This document shows positions 53,987 to 63,500 of a stretch of DNA of 64,000 bases, in pieces. Origin of the DNA: Oceanobacter antarcticus (GTDB lineage Bacteria > Pseudomonadota > Gammaproteobacteria > Pseudomonadales > Oceanobacteraceae). The position numbers and the translations under genes are program-made. The stretch spans positions 1 to 64,000 of the forward strand of contig NZ_JBBKTX010000016.1 in the NCBI RefSeq assembly GCF_044962685.1, read 5' to 3'. Numbering within the stretch: position 1 is the first letter of the stretch; each line of letters begins with the position of its first letter. The notes beneath the pieces are model-generated. The model worked only from the letters and a program-made list of their open reading frames with translations, ran no database searches and was not told the origin of the DNA.

Positions 53987-55831
53987 TCAGTCTGCGCCAA
54001 TAAAGCCGCCGGTTTGATGGTCCCAGAGCTGGGCGTAGATGCCCCCCTGATCCAGCAGCTGCTGGTGTGACCCTTGCTCGACGATGCGGCCCTGATCCAT
54101 CACGATCAGGCGATCCATGGCGGCAATGGTTGATAACCGGTGGGCGATGGCGATGACGGTTTTGTTCTCCATCAGTTTGTACAGGCTGGCCTGAATGGCG
54201 GCTTCTACTTCGGAATCCAGCGCCGACGTGGCTTCGTCCATAATCAGAATCGGTGCGTCTTTTAACAGCACTCGGGCAATGGCAATACGCTGGCGCTGGC
54301 CACCGGACAGTTTTACACCGCGCTCGCCGACTTGGGCGTCAAAGCCTTTGTTACCATGGGGGTCGTGCAGACCAGCAATAAAGTCCAGGGCCTCGGCTTT
54401 ACGTGCAGCTTCAATCAGATCGTCTTCGCTGGCGTCCGGGCGACCATACAGAATATTGTCGCGGACGCTACGGTGCAGTAACGAGGTATCCTGGGTAATC
54501 ATGCCGATGTTGGCGCGCAGGCTGTCCTGGGTGACTTCGGCGATATTCTGGCCATCGATACGAATCGTGCCGCTCTCAATGTCGTAAAAACGCAGCAACA
54601 GGTTCACCAGTGTCGATTTACCGGCACCCGAGCGGCCCACCAAGCCGACCTTTTCTCCGGCCTTGATGTGAATGTCCAGTTCCTTGAACACTTGGCGGTG
54701 GGTGTCGGAGTCGATGCCCTGATACTGGAAGTTGACAGTGTCCAGGTCGATTTTTCCGTGGCTGACCGTTAGCGGTTTGGCAGCCGGTGTGTCCAGCACA
54801 CTCAGTGGTGTTGACAAGGTGTTCATGCCATCGGCGACCGTGCCCAGGTTTTCAAACAGGGCACCCACTTCCCACATGATCCACTGCGACATACCGTTAA
54901 TCCGCAAGGCCAGGCTGACGGCGATGGCGATGGCACCGATACTGATGGCACTGTCCATCCAGAGCCAGATTGACAGCGCCGCCACGGCGAACACCAGCAC
55001 GTAGTTGATAGATTGCACCATAACGTTGAGGCCGGTGGCGAGTCGCATCTGTTTGTGCACCGAGGTCATGAATGCCTTCATGGAATCGCGGGCGTATTCG
55101 GTTTCGCGTTGGCTATGGGAAAAGAGTTTCACGGTCTGGATATTGGTGTAGCTGTCGACAATCCGGCCAGTCATTTGGGAGCGGGCGTCGGCTTGCTCCG
55201 CTGCGACCCGTTTCAGACGTGGTACAAAGTAGATCTGGATCAGGATGTAGGCAGCCAGCCAGCCCAGCAGGGGCAGCATCAGACGCCAGTCGGCCACTGC
55301 AACGATAGCGACCATGGCAGTGAAGTACACCAGAATGTAGACCAGTACATCCAATAGCTTCATGACGGTTTCCCGCACCGCCAGAGCGGATTGCATGACT
55401 TTGGTGGCGATTCGCCCGGCAAAGTCATCCTGATAAAAGGCCAGGCTCTGACGTAACAGGTAGCGATGCGCCAGCCAGCGAATTTTCATCGGGTAGTTAC
55501 CCAGCAAGGTCTGATGCACCAGAGCGGAATGCAGGAAACTGGTTAATGGCATCAGTACCAGGATGACGACGGACATCCAGATCAGGCTGGCGCTTTCGTC
55601 TTGCAAAAAAGTGGCGGGATTCTTTTCGGATAACCAGTCGACCAGGTTTCCCATAAAGCCAAACAGGGAGACTTCCAGAATGGCGCCCAGTGCGGTGAGT
55701 AGTGACATGAATGCCAGCGGAATTTCAACGCCTTTGCTGTAATGGCGGCAAAAGGCATACAAGCCTTTGGGCGGTTGTTCTGGTTGTTGTGGTGGAAACG
55801 GATTGATCAGTCGTTCAAAAAAACTCAGCAT
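53987..55831 (-). CDS. ABC transporter, fused permease and ATPase
   Basis: This protein of about 614 residues has a six-helix exporter membrane domain (about 40-335) and an ATPase domain: Walker A GRSGAGKSTLV, signature LSGGQRQRIAIARVL, Walker B ILIMDEATSALD. It is a half-transporter of the MsbA/MdlB type and would work as a dimer. Substrate is unknown. I chose ATG 55831 (MLSFFERL); an upstream start at 55879 adds a non-conserved leader. It converges on the crotonase gene. Confidence 0.92.
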   Translation of the reverse strand: MLSFFERLINPFPPQQPEQPPKGLYAFCRHYSKGVEIPLAFMSLLTALGAILEVSLFGFMGNLVDWLSEKNPATFLQDESASLIWMSVVILVLMPLTSFLHSALVHQTLLGNYPMKIRWLAHRYLLRQSLAFYQDDFAGRIATKVMQSALAVRETVMKLLDVLVYILVYFTAMVAIVAVADWRLMLPLLGWLAAYILIQIYFVPRLKRVAAEQADARSQMTGRIVDSYTNIQTVKLFSHSQRETEYARDSMKAFMTSVHKQMRLATGLNVMVQSINYVLVFAVAALSIWLWMDSAISIGAIAIAVSLALRINGMSQWIMWEVGALFENLGTVADGMNTLSTPLSVLDTPAAKPLTVSHGKIDLDTVNFQYQGIDSDTHRQVFKELDIHIKAGEKVGLVGRSGAGKSTLVNLLLRFYDIESGTIRIDGQNIAEVTQDSLRANIGMITQDTSLLHRSVRDNILYGRPDASEDDLIEAARKAEALDFIAGLHDPHGNKGFDAQVGERGVKLSGGQRQRIAIARVLLKDAPILIMDEATSALDSEVEAAIQASLYKLMENKTVIAIAHRLSTIAAMDRLIVMDQGRIVEQGSHQQLLDQGGIYAQLWDHQTGGFIGAD

Positions 55832-55981
55832 AAAGTTAAGACTCGGGCATCTGTCGGGCAAAAGTACTGGGGGAAGCAATAGTGGCCATCAACCATCGGT
55901 TGCCTCCGAGACATCAAATGCCGCTACCTTAAACCAGCAAGATGACCTTGATAAGTCCATCCGATGGATAGCCTTGTTCGA

Positions 55982-56908
55982 TCAGCCTGCTGACGGGCCA
56001 CTTTTTTGCGGCAGTTGTTTGCAGATGTCGCCAAGAAAATCGAGAAACAGCGCGGTTTTGTGCGCCGTGGTGCGGCGGCTGGCGTAGACAGCGGAGATCA
56101 ATGAAATACCCCGGTGAAATTCCAGCCCCGGCAGGATTGGCAGCAGTTGACCATCCTGAATAAAACGGTGGCAATACTGGTCTGGAATCAGACCGATGCC
56201 ACAGCCTGCGGCGACAGCGTCCCGAACGCTGCAGGGGTCGTTGATTTTGATCGCGCTGGCGGGTGGTTTTAACCTGCCGTTGCTGACGGACGTGCGATAG
56301 GGTAACGCCATATTGGCATAACGTTTTTCAATAACCTGAATATGGTCGGTAATATCTTCCGGGCTGAGTATGTCGTTTGTAATGGACTGGATATAACCGG
56401 GTGATGCCACACATAATAACTGGCTGGTGTAGAGGTTTTTTAGTATCAGCTCAGAGTCCTTGGGTGCGCCTACCACCACCGCGATATCAATGCTGTCACG
56501 AATAACGTCAACGCTCTGGCTGGATATGTTCAGCTCCAGTTCGATATCCGGATATAACTGCCGGAAACGGGCCAGGTGGGGTGAAAAGATTTCCCGGCCA
56601 AACGACATCGGCATGGAAACCACCAGTTTGCCGGAGGGTTTACCCGATAAGGCCGACATTGCTGCTTCGGTTTCGTGGGCACGCTCCAGTACCGCCAGCG
56701 AATGCTGATAGAAGGTCTCTCCTTCGTGGGTAATACGAAACTGACGACTATTACGTTCAAACAGGCGCACGCCGAGTCCTTTTTCCAGCCGGGTAATGGC
56801 CTTGCTGACCGAGGATTTTGCCATCCCCAGGTAATCTGCAGCAGACGATATGCCCTGGTGTTCGGCAACGGCTAGAAAAATTGGCAAGTCATCGAGGTTC
56901 CAGAGCAT
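55982..56908 (-). CDS. LysR-family regulator, probably of the gallate dioxygenase gene
   Basis: This 308-residue protein has an N-terminal winged HTH (LPIFLAVAEHQGISSAADYLGMAKSSVSKAI) and a C-terminal substrate-binding domain. It is divergent from the dioxygenase gene, sharing 135 bp that contain a LysR-type inverted repeat. That arrangement is typical of LysR regulators controlling the adjacent gene, with an aromatic inducer. The ligand is inferred. Confidence 0.92.
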   Translation of the reverse strand: MLWNLDDLPIFLAVAEHQGISSAADYLGMAKSSVSKAITRLEKGLGVRLFERNSRQFRITHEGETFYQHSLAVLERAHETEAAMSALSGKPSGKLVVSMPMSFGREIFSPHLARFRQLYPDIELELNISSQSVDVIRDSIDIAVVVGAPKDSELILKNLYTSQLLCVASPGYIQSITNDILSPEDITDHIQVIEKRYANMALPYRTSVSNGRLKPPASAIKINDPCSVRDAVAAGCGIGLIPDQYCHRFIQDGQLLPILPGLEFHRGISLISAVYASRRTTAHKTALFLDFLGDICKQLPQKSGPSAG

Positions 56909-56948
56909 GGTTGGATTGTGGTCCTGTTTGGGTAACGTGTTTTTTTGC

Positions 56949-56965
56949 GGAAACGATGGGTTTCC
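56949..56965. promoter_or_regulatory. Candidate LysR operator
   Basis: GGAAAC and GTTTCC form an interrupted palindrome with a 5-bp centre, midway between the divergent LysR and dioxygenase genes. It fits the size of a LysR recognition box. The start at 57044 is preceded by a second GGAAAC half at about 57032. Confidence 0.5.
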
Positions 56966-57043
56966 TGCTCCGGGGTGTTGCTAGCGGGTCAGGCTGGTTA
57001 GCATAGTCGCAACTAAAACAACCATACCAGCAGGAAACAGCAT

Positions 57044-58309
57044 ATGGCCACAATCGTGGGCGGCCTTGGCCTGTCTCATTCTCCAACCATTATTTCCGGC
57101 AAGCTCAATAACAAGGCTGCCGACCCGGCCTGGAAGCCGATCTTCGATAACTTCGAGGTGGTGCGTGATTGGCTGAAGCAAAAAGATATTGATGCGATAT
57201 TCATGATTTATAACGATCATATAACCTCTTTTTTCTTCGACCATTATTCCGCTTTTGTCATGGGCGTGGATGATGAATACAAGCCTGCGGATGAAGGTGG
57301 TGGTGTTACGCCAATTCCGCCGATTCCAGGCCATGCGGCGCTGGCCCGCCATATTGGCCAGGTGTTGGTAGCGGAAGAATTTGATATGTCGTTTTTCCAG
57401 AATAAAGGCATTGATCATGGCTGTTTTTCGCCGCTGTCGATGATCGCACTGGATGAGGATGGCTGGAAAGGTTCTATCGTGCCGCTGCAAGTGGGGGTGC
57501 TGCAATGGCCAGTTCCCAGTGCTGCGCGTTGCTACAAGCTGGGCAAGGCGCTGCGCCAGGCAATTCAGAGTTACCCGGAAGAGTTGCGTGTCGCCGTTGT
57601 GGCAACGGGTGGTTTGTCGCATCAGGTACATGGCGAGCGCTGTGGATTTACCAATCAAGCCTGGGACGAAGAGTTTCTTGATTTACTCGAGAGTGATCCT
57701 GAGCAACTGACCGAGCTGACGATTGGTGAATACGCCAAACGGGGAGGCTGGGAAGGTGCCGAAGTCATTATGTGGCTGATCATGCGGGGCGCGCTGTCTG
57801 ATCAGGTAAAACGAGTCCATCGTGCGACCTATTTGCCGTCCATGACTAACATTGCCACGCTGGTACTGGAAGACCTGGGTGAAGATATGCCGGAACCGCA
57901 GCAACAGGCGGTACGAGCCAAGATGACACACCAGTTGTCTGGCTCCGAGGAGCTTGAGGGCACCTATCCGTTCAGCTACGAAACCAGCCGCAAGGCATGG
58001 CGCATGAACGAGTTTCTGCATGAATTGATTGTCCCTCAGCATCGCCAGGCCTTCCTTGAGGATCCAGAAACGCTGTATGAGCAGTATGGGTTGACGGAGG
58101 AAGAGCGTGATATGTTGCGCCATAACCAGTGGATCGAAATGATCCATTACGGGGTGATTTTCTTCCTGATTGAAAAAACCGCAGCGGTGCGCGGCGTATC
58201 CAATCCAGAGTTGTACGCCAACTTCCGTGGCATGTCGTTGGAGGATTTCCAGCAGACCCGTAACGTTGCGATCAAGTATTCGGTATCCCACACCGCTGAC
58301 AGCGAGTAA
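57044..58309 (+). CDS. Gallate dioxygenase-like LigB-LigA fusion
   Basis: This 421-residue protein has an N-terminal LigB domain with MATIVGGLGLSHSPTI, YNDHITSFFFD and TGGLSHQVHGERCGF, which supply the iron-binding His/Glu set. A C-terminal LigA-like helical domain (about 300-410) follows. The fusion and length of about 420 match gallate dioxygenase (GalA/DesB), which opens the gallate ring at the 4,5 position. Protocatechuate 4,5-dioxygenase is a less likely alternative. No galB, galC or galD homologues are adjacent, so the rest of the pathway must be elsewhere. Confidence 0.85.
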   Translation: MATIVGGLGLSHSPTIISGKLNNKAADPAWKPIFDNFEVVRDWLKQKDIDAIFMIYNDHITSFFFDHYSAFVMGVDDEYKPADEGGGVTPIPPIPGHAALARHIGQVLVAEEFDMSFFQNKGIDHGCFSPLSMIALDEDGWKGSIVPLQVGVLQWPVPSAARCYKLGKALRQAIQSYPEELRVAVVATGGLSHQVHGERCGFTNQAWDEEFLDLLESDPEQLTELTIGEYAKRGGWEGAEVIMWLIMRGALSDQVKRVHRATYLPSMTNIATLVLEDLGEDMPEPQQQAVRAKMTHQLSGSEELEGTYPFSYETSRKAWRMNEFLHELIVPQHRQAFLEDPETLYEQYGLTEEERDMLRHNQWIEMIHYGVIFFLIEKTAAVRGVSNPELYANFRGMSLEDFQQTRNVAIKYSVSHTADSE

Positions 58310-58322
58310 CTGTCTTCGACTT

Positions 58323-58356
58323 CAGCCACCGGGATCCATCACCGGGTGGCTGTTTT
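58323..58356 (+). terminator. First terminator after the dioxygenase gene
   Basis: CAGCCAC pairs with GTGGCTG and is followed by TTTT, 14 bp past the stop. Confidence 0.75.
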
Positions 58357-58357
58357 G

Positions 58358-58383
58358 CCGGGGCCTGCTGGCCCCGGATTTTT
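58358..58383 (+). terminator. Second terminator after the dioxygenase gene
   Basis: CCGGGGCC and GGCCCCGG pair perfectly around TGCT, then ATTTTT. With the preceding hairpin it gives a tandem terminator between convergent genes. Confidence 0.85.
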
Positions 58384-58426
58384 CATCAAATCGAGCGCAT
58401 CTGGCCTTCGCTGACGTCACCTGGAC

Positions 58427-59743
58427 TCAGTGGCACAATCCCAACCGGAAAGCGTGCTGCGTCAATTCATCACGGAATTTGGGATGGGCAATACCAATCA
58501 GGGCGTTAACCCGTTGCGGTATCGACAGCCCTTTCAGGCAAACATTGCCGTATTCGGTCACGACGTAGTGTGCATCCATGCGGGTATCGGTCACGGTGCC
58601 GCCGGTTAATTGCGGCACGATACGACTCAGGCTGTCGCCCTTGGCGGTTGAGTGCAGGGCGATAAAAGAACGCCCACCTTTCGAGCCGTAAGCCCCACGA
58701 ACAAAATCCAGCTGGCCTCCGGTACCGGAAAACGGGTTGCCGAGAATCTGCTCGGCATTGATCTGGCCGGTAATATCAACCTCGATGGCGGAGTTGACCG
58801 ACACCATGTTGGGGTTCTGGCGAATGACGCTGGGATTATTGACCCAGGAGGCCGGGAAACCCACGATTGAGGGGTTGTCGTCCATAAAATCAAACATGGC
58901 GCGATCGCCCAGAGCCAGGGTGAAGACGTGCTTGTGCTGCATGACCCGCTTCACCCGTCCGTTCAGGGCACCTTTCTGAATCAGGTTGACCATGGCCGGG
59001 GAAAACAGCTCGGAGTGCAGGCCGAGATTCTGGTGGTGTTCCAGCATGGACAATACCGCATTAGGAACGCCCCCCACGCCCATTTGCAGGGTGTCGCCGT
59101 TTTCAATCCGTTCGGCTACCTGTCGGGCAATGGCCCAGTCGATATCTGAAGCCTCAACGTTGGGCACTTCACTGAGTGGCACATCGGCTTCAATCAGAGC
59201 TTCAATTTCTGAAATATGCACCGAGCACTCGCCAAAGGTGCGTGGCATGTGGCGGTTCACTTCGACAATGACCTTGCGTGCCTTGTGGATCACTGTGGCA
59301 CTGTAATCGGCGTTGGTACCAAGGCTGAAGTAGCCGTGTTTGTCCATGGGTGACACGGTTACCATCAGGCAATCCGGGGTGATGTTTTCAGTCAGCAGGC
59401 GTCCGACCTGGTGAAAGGCAGACGGCACAAATTCGATCCAGGGATGCTCGGTGTTGGCATGCAGGGCCAGACGGTCGTGGCTGCTCAGAAACAGGCAACG
59501 GGGCGTAAATTTGCCGCGCATGGCGGGCGTCAGCAGTTGTTCCTGCAAGGTCGCTGAACCGTGCATGTAGTAGATATTCAGTGCTGGCAGTGTCTCGGCC
59601 TTGTAGGCAGCGGCAATCGCCGTAATCAGGGCTGGCGGCATGGCAACCCCCATACCGAGAATCAGATTGCTGCAATCACTCAGCCGCTCCGCTGCCTGTG
59701 ATGGGGTCAGGCGTTTTTCCAGATAGAGATCGTTCCAGCTCAT
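58427..59743 (-). CDS. Acetyl-CoA hydrolase/4-hydroxybutyrate CoA-transferase family protein
   Basis: This 438-residue protein has the two-domain CoA-transferase fold. It contains LQMGVGGVPNAV, the catalytic-Glu segment NSAIEVDITGQINAE and the glycine-rich GTGGQLDFVRGAYGSKGG. It moves CoA between short acyl groups or hydrolyses acyl-CoA. 4-hydroxybutyrate, acetate or propionate are candidates. It converges on the dioxygenase gene. The ATG has a GGAT-like ribosome site. Confidence 0.9.
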   Translation of the reverse strand: MSWNDLYLEKRLTPSQAAERLSDCSNLILGMGVAMPPALITAIAAAYKAETLPALNIYYMHGSATLQEQLLTPAMRGKFTPRCLFLSSHDRLALHANTEHPWIEFVPSAFHQVGRLLTENITPDCLMVTVSPMDKHGYFSLGTNADYSATVIHKARKVIVEVNRHMPRTFGECSVHISEIEALIEADVPLSEVPNVEASDIDWAIARQVAERIENGDTLQMGVGGVPNAVLSMLEHHQNLGLHSELFSPAMVNLIQKGALNGRVKRVMQHKHVFTLALGDRAMFDFMDDNPSIVGFPASWVNNPSVIRQNPNMVSVNSAIEVDITGQINAEQILGNPFSGTGGQLDFVRGAYGSKGGRSFIALHSTAKGDSLSRIVPQLTGGTVTDTRMDAHYVVTEYGNVCLKGLSIPQRVNALIGIAHPKFRDELTQHAFRLGLCH

Positions 59744-60090
59744 GGGGCATCCTTTTGGTTTTGCGGGTCAGGTTGAAATATTGATGAACGGGTTTATAGC
59801 ATTTTCCGGTGACAGTACGGCAGTATCGAGACGACCTGGGTCAAGGTATTGCTGACTTGGTGGTGACAGGAAAGGGCGTTTTTCATGTCTGCCAAGGCTC
59901 GGTAGCGGTGGTATTCAGCGTGGCTCGGCAAGCTGACTGCCAGAGTGTCCCGGGGCTGTTGTAACGATCATGTTTCAAGATCGTCAAGAGAAAAAAAAAG
60001 CGCTTTTACTTCTCGAAAATACCCCTATCTTTGCGCCTTCCCGTCAGCACCAACGCTGACTGCTATCATTTCGAGGAGACAACGAGCCAG
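59744..60090. other. Divergent intergenic region, CoA-transferase / ornithine decarboxylase
   Basis: No gene is seen. It holds a small hairpin ACGATC/GATCGT (59964-59984) followed by an A run, and a GAGGAG (60073-60078) upstream of the decarboxylase start. A 20-codon in-frame extension exists but is not conserved. Confidence 0.5.
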
Positions 60091-61254
60091 ATGCTCACTC
60101 AACCAGAAGACTACTACGACGCCGACACCTTTGCGCGTATCAAAGCCTTTGCCGACAAGCAGGAAACCCCTTGTCTGGTGGTCGACAAACAACTGTTTGC
60201 CCGGCAACTGGATTCTTTGATCCGCTGTTTTCCATATGCCAAAACCTATTATGCCGTGAAGGCCAATCCGGCCCCTGAACTGCTGGCTATTTTGCAGCAG
60301 CGTGGTTGTAATTTTGATGTGGCATCCCGTTATGAACTGGACAAGGTACTGGCGCTGGGCGTTTCTGGCGACCGTGTGAGTTTTGGTAATACCATCAAGA
60401 AAGCAGCGGACATCCGTTACTTTTTTGACAAGGGTGTCACGCTGTTTGCGTCCGACAGTGAAGCCGATTTGCGTAACATCGCCCGTGCAGCACCGGGTGC
60501 ACGGGTGTTTATTCGTATTCTGACGGAAGGTGCGCAAACCGCCGACTGGCCGTTGTCTCGTAAATTTGGCTGTCAGACCGATATGGCACTGGATTTGTGT
60601 ATTCTGGCTCGTGATCTGGGGCTGGTGCCTTATGGTATTTCGTTCCATGTGGGTTCCCAGCAGCGTGAAATTGGCGTGTGGGATTCTGCTATTGCCAAGG
60701 TGAAGTGGATTTTTGAGCGGCTGGAAGAAGAAGACGGCATCAAGCTGCAGATGATCAACCTGGGGGGGGGCTTCCCGGCTAATTACATCAGTCGTACCAA
60801 CGAGCTGGAAACCTACGCTGAGGAAATTACCCGTTACCTGCGTGAAGACTTTGGTGACGAGTTCCCGGAAGTGATTCTGGAGCCAGGCCGTTCGCTGGCA
60901 GCTAACGCCGGCGTACTGGTCAGTGAAGTGGTGTTGATCAGCCGCAAGACCCGTTTTGGATTACATCGTTGGGTGTACACCGACATCGGCAAGTTCGGGG
61001 GGTTTATTGAAACCATGGACGAAGCCATCAAGTACCCTTTGTATGTCGAGAAAAAGGGTGAAGCAGAAGAGTGTGTGATTGCCGGGCCAACCTGTGACAG
61101 CGCCGATATTCTGTATGAAAACTACAAATATGAACTGCCACTGAATCTGGCAATGGGTGACCGTATGTACTGGTTCTCAACCGGTGCCTACACCACTACC
61201 TACAGTGCGGTTGAGTTTAACGGTTTCCCCCCGCTGCAATCTTTCTGTATTTGA
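60091..61254 (+). CDS. speC: Ornithine/lysine decarboxylase, alanine-racemase fold
   Basis: This protein of about 387 residues is a type III-fold PLP decarboxylase. It has the PLP Lys in TYYAVKANPAPE near 57, HVGSQQREIGVWD, GGGFPANYISRTN, EPGRSLAANAGV and the catalytic Cys in GPTCDSADILYENY near 335. It closely resembles pseudomonad ornithine decarboxylase (SpeC) and would make putrescine. ATG 60091 fits the family start. A TTTTTG-poor hairpin follows. Confidence 0.9.
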   Translation: MLTQPEDYYDADTFARIKAFADKQETPCLVVDKQLFARQLDSLIRCFPYAKTYYAVKANPAPELLAILQQRGCNFDVASRYELDKVLALGVSGDRVSFGNTIKKAADIRYFFDKGVTLFASDSEADLRNIARAAPGARVFIRILTEGAQTADWPLSRKFGCQTDMALDLCILARDLGLVPYGISFHVGSQQREIGVWDSAIAKVKWIFERLEEEDGIKLQMINLGGGFPANYISRTNELETYAEEITRYLREDFGDEFPEVILEPGRSLAANAGVLVSEVVLISRKTRFGLHRWVYTDIGKFGGFIETMDEAIKYPLYVEKKGEAEECVIAGPTCDSADILYENYKYELPLNLAMGDRMYWFSTGAYTTTYSAVEFNGFPPLQSFCI

Positions 61255-61283
61255 CTGCTATCCGGTAACCGCTGTTCATTAAT

Positions 61284-61305
61284 CATCGCCCGGCTCCGGG
61301 CGATG
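61284..61305 (+). terminator. Stem-loop after the decarboxylase gene
   Basis: CATCGCCCGG and CCGGGCGATG form a perfect stem 29 bp past the stop, followed by TCTTGCTCT with a poor T run. It may act as a terminator. A second hairpin (TCAGGGTG 61378-61385 with CACCCTGA 61397-61404) lies between the convergent genes. Confidence 0.6.
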
Positions 61306-61442
61306 TCTTGCTCTGATGGTGCTTGTAATTAGATTGCTTGTCTTCTGTGGCTTGTCTTTGGTGGCTTATGGTAGCTGTCAGGGTGCGCGCACCGCACACC
61401 CTGATTGCCAAGCAGAAGATGACCAACCCGAGTTAGGCAGTA

Positions 61443-62783
61443 TCAGGCCTTGCTGAATACGGCACAGAACATGGTGTCGCTATCCACTAGCGGAGCGCCC
61501 AGCAGGGTCTGTTGGACCAGAACAAATTCCGGGTTGGCTTCGAGGAAGCGGCCACAGACACTTTCATTTTCCTCGACTTGCCAGCTACAGGTGGCGTAGA
61601 TCAGACGGCCGTTGGCTCTGAGTGATTTGGCGGCACGATCAAGTAGGTTGAACTGCAATTGATGCAGCTCGCGGGTGTTCTCTGCCGTCAGACGCCAGCG
61701 CGCATCCGGGTTCCGGCGCCAGGTGCCGGCATTGGTGCAGGGGGCATCGACCAGAATGCGGTCAAAACCCTGTTGACGAGCAATTTCAATCGGCAGGCGC
61801 AGTGGTGCTTCGCCATCCCAGACAAAGTTGCGGATGTTGGCGATGGCAGCGCGTTTGGCGCGTTTTTTTAGCTCATCCAGCTTGTACTGATGCAAGTCGG
61901 TCGCAATGACGGCGCCTTTTTTACCCAAGGCTGACGCCAATGTCAGGGTCTTGCCGCCTGCTCCGGCGCAGGCATCCCAGATTTTCTGGCCTGGCTGGAC
62001 GTCGACCATTTCGCAAATCAGCTGACTGGCGGCATCCTGAATTTCTACCTTTCCGGCCTTGAAGGCATCGCTGCGGATGACGTCATTACCGCCTTCGGCG
62101 GCATGAAGGGTATAGCTATGCTCCCCCAGAGTGACCGGGTACTGATGCACAATCACACCATCGCGTTTCAGTGCCCGTTCCAGTGACTCGTCATCCGGTT
62201 TGGTCTGGCTGGCCACCTGGCGCAACCACAGGGGTGGGCGGTGGGTTTGCTGCTCGATCCAGTGTTGCAGTGTATCGTCGTTCCAGCCGGATTTTTCAGC
62301 TCGTCGCTTGAGGGCTGGTTCCCAGCTTGGACGGAGGCCATGCCAGAGCATAAACAGAGCATTATCCGAGGTATTGGCAACCCGTTGGCGAAACTCGATA
62401 AAGTGTTCGCGGCGGGCTTTTTGCTGGGCGACTTCCGGAGTGCGCCAATCGGCTTCACTGCGTAATTGCAGCCAGTGCCAAAAATGTTGCGGTGCTGCCT
62501 CGGTGCTATTGTTGGGGGACCAGGATTGATCCCATCCCACCCAATCGTCGAAACCGGGATCCTGAAAACTGTGCTCCAGCGCGTCGGCCAGCTGGCGATA
62601 GCGCATGGCGTCCATCATGGCGTTGTCGATCGCCATGCGGTAACCACCATGATAACGCTTCTGGTATTTGGCACGTTGTTTCAGCCAGCGGTCGAGAGGC
62701 GGGTGGGGAATGGTGTCTAACCAGTCCTGCCAAACAGTCAGCAGGTCGGAGTAGGTAATCAGAAAGGTATCCTGGTGGGTCAT
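61443..62783 (-). CDS. RsmB/NOP2/Sun-family RNA m5C methyltransferase
   Basis: This 446-residue protein has the SAM motif DACAGAGGKTLTLASALG, the catalytic DAPCTNAGTWRRNPDARW (Cys near 345) and the second Cys motif TCSWQVEENE near 399. The N-terminal part is helical and not the NusB-like domain of true RsmB, so the RNA target is uncertain. It is probably an rRNA or tRNA m5C enzyme. Confidence 0.9.
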   Translation of the reverse strand: MTHQDTFLITYSDLLTVWQDWLDTIPHPPLDRWLKQRAKYQKRYHGGYRMAIDNAMMDAMRYRQLADALEHSFQDPGFDDWVGWDQSWSPNNSTEAAPQHFWHWLQLRSEADWRTPEVAQQKARREHFIEFRQRVANTSDNALFMLWHGLRPSWEPALKRRAEKSGWNDDTLQHWIEQQTHRPPLWLRQVASQTKPDDESLERALKRDGVIVHQYPVTLGEHSYTLHAAEGGNDVIRSDAFKAGKVEIQDAASQLICEMVDVQPGQKIWDACAGAGGKTLTLASALGKKGAVIATDLHQYKLDELKKRAKRAAIANIRNFVWDGEAPLRLPIEIARQQGFDRILVDAPCTNAGTWRRNPDARWRLTAENTRELHQLQFNLLDRAAKSLRANGRLIYATCSWQVEENESVCGRFLEANPEFVLVQQTLLGAPLVDSDTMFCAVFSKA

Positions 62784-62880
62784 TCGGCGTTCACAGCTGT
62801 AAAAAATCGGTGGTCAGTTTACCCGAATATACGGCGTTCGTTGTGCTGTTTTGTTCGCTGACTGGTATTCCCTCATTCAT

Positions 62881-62895
62881 CGGGCATAATGCCCG
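62881..62895 (+). promoter_or_regulatory. Short hairpin in the phnA leader
   Basis: CGGGCATAATGCCCG is a 6-bp stem with a 3-nt loop, followed by CTTTTT, 22 bp before the phnA GTG. It could be an attenuator-like hairpin, or simply include a CATAAT promoter -10. Confidence 0.4.
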
Positions 62896-62917
62896 CTTTT
62901 TCTGAAGGGGTAATCCG

Positions 62918-63481
62918 GTGAGCATTGAACACACTTTGCTGGAACGTAGTGGCCACCGCTGTGAATTGTGCGGAGCGACAGAGAACTTGTCGCCATGGGC
63001 TGTACCGCCACAAGAGCTGGCATCGTCGGATAACCATATTCTGCTGTGTGGTACTTGTCTGGCCCAGATAGACGGTGCCGAGCCGGATCAGAATCACTGG
63101 CGCTGTCTGAACGACAGTATGTGGAGTCAGGTGCCGGTCGTTCAGGTCATGGCATTCCGTATGCTGAAGCGTCTGGGTAGCGAGACCTGGGCCCAGGATT
63201 TGCTGGAGATGTTGTATCTGGAAGATGATACCCGCAAGTGGGCAGAAGCCGCTGCTGGTGTTGAGGACGCGGAACCCACGCTGGATGTGAATGGTGTGGT
63301 GCTGGTTGCTGGAGATAACGTGACGCTGATCAAGGATCTGGATGTCAAAGGCACCAGTATGACGGCCAAACGCGGCACCGCGGTACGAGGAATTTCGTTA
63401 AGTGATAATCCCAAGCACATTGAAGGTCGTGTGAATGGCCAGCGTATTGTGATTATTGCGGCTTACTGCAAAAAATCCTGA
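62918..63481 (+). CDS. phnA: PhnA/YjdM family protein
   Basis: This 187-residue protein has an N-terminal zinc ribbon (CELCGATENLSPW and CGTCLAQI) and the C-terminal PhnA domain (GVVLVAGDNVTLIKDLDVKG, KRGTAVRGISL). PhnA was named for alkylphosphonate operons but is not a phosphonatase and its role is unclear. The start is GTG with AAGGGG upstream. No phn genes are in the window. Confidence 0.9.
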   Translation: MSIEHTLLERSGHRCELCGATENLSPWAVPPQELASSDNHILLCGTCLAQIDGAEPDQNHWRCLNDSMWSQVPVVQVMAFRMLKRLGSETWAQDLLEMLYLEDDTRKWAEAAAGVEDAEPTLDVNGVVLVAGDNVTLIKDLDVKGTSMTAKRGTAVRGISLSDNPKHIEGRVNGQRIVIIAAYCKKS

Positions 63482-63500
63482 TGTGATTAAAAAGCCGGTT

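Noticed and set aside
62918..63481. Phosphonate-use operon
   Set aside because: PhnA occurs alone; there are no C-P lyase or transport genes, and PhnA itself is not tied to phosphonate breakdown.
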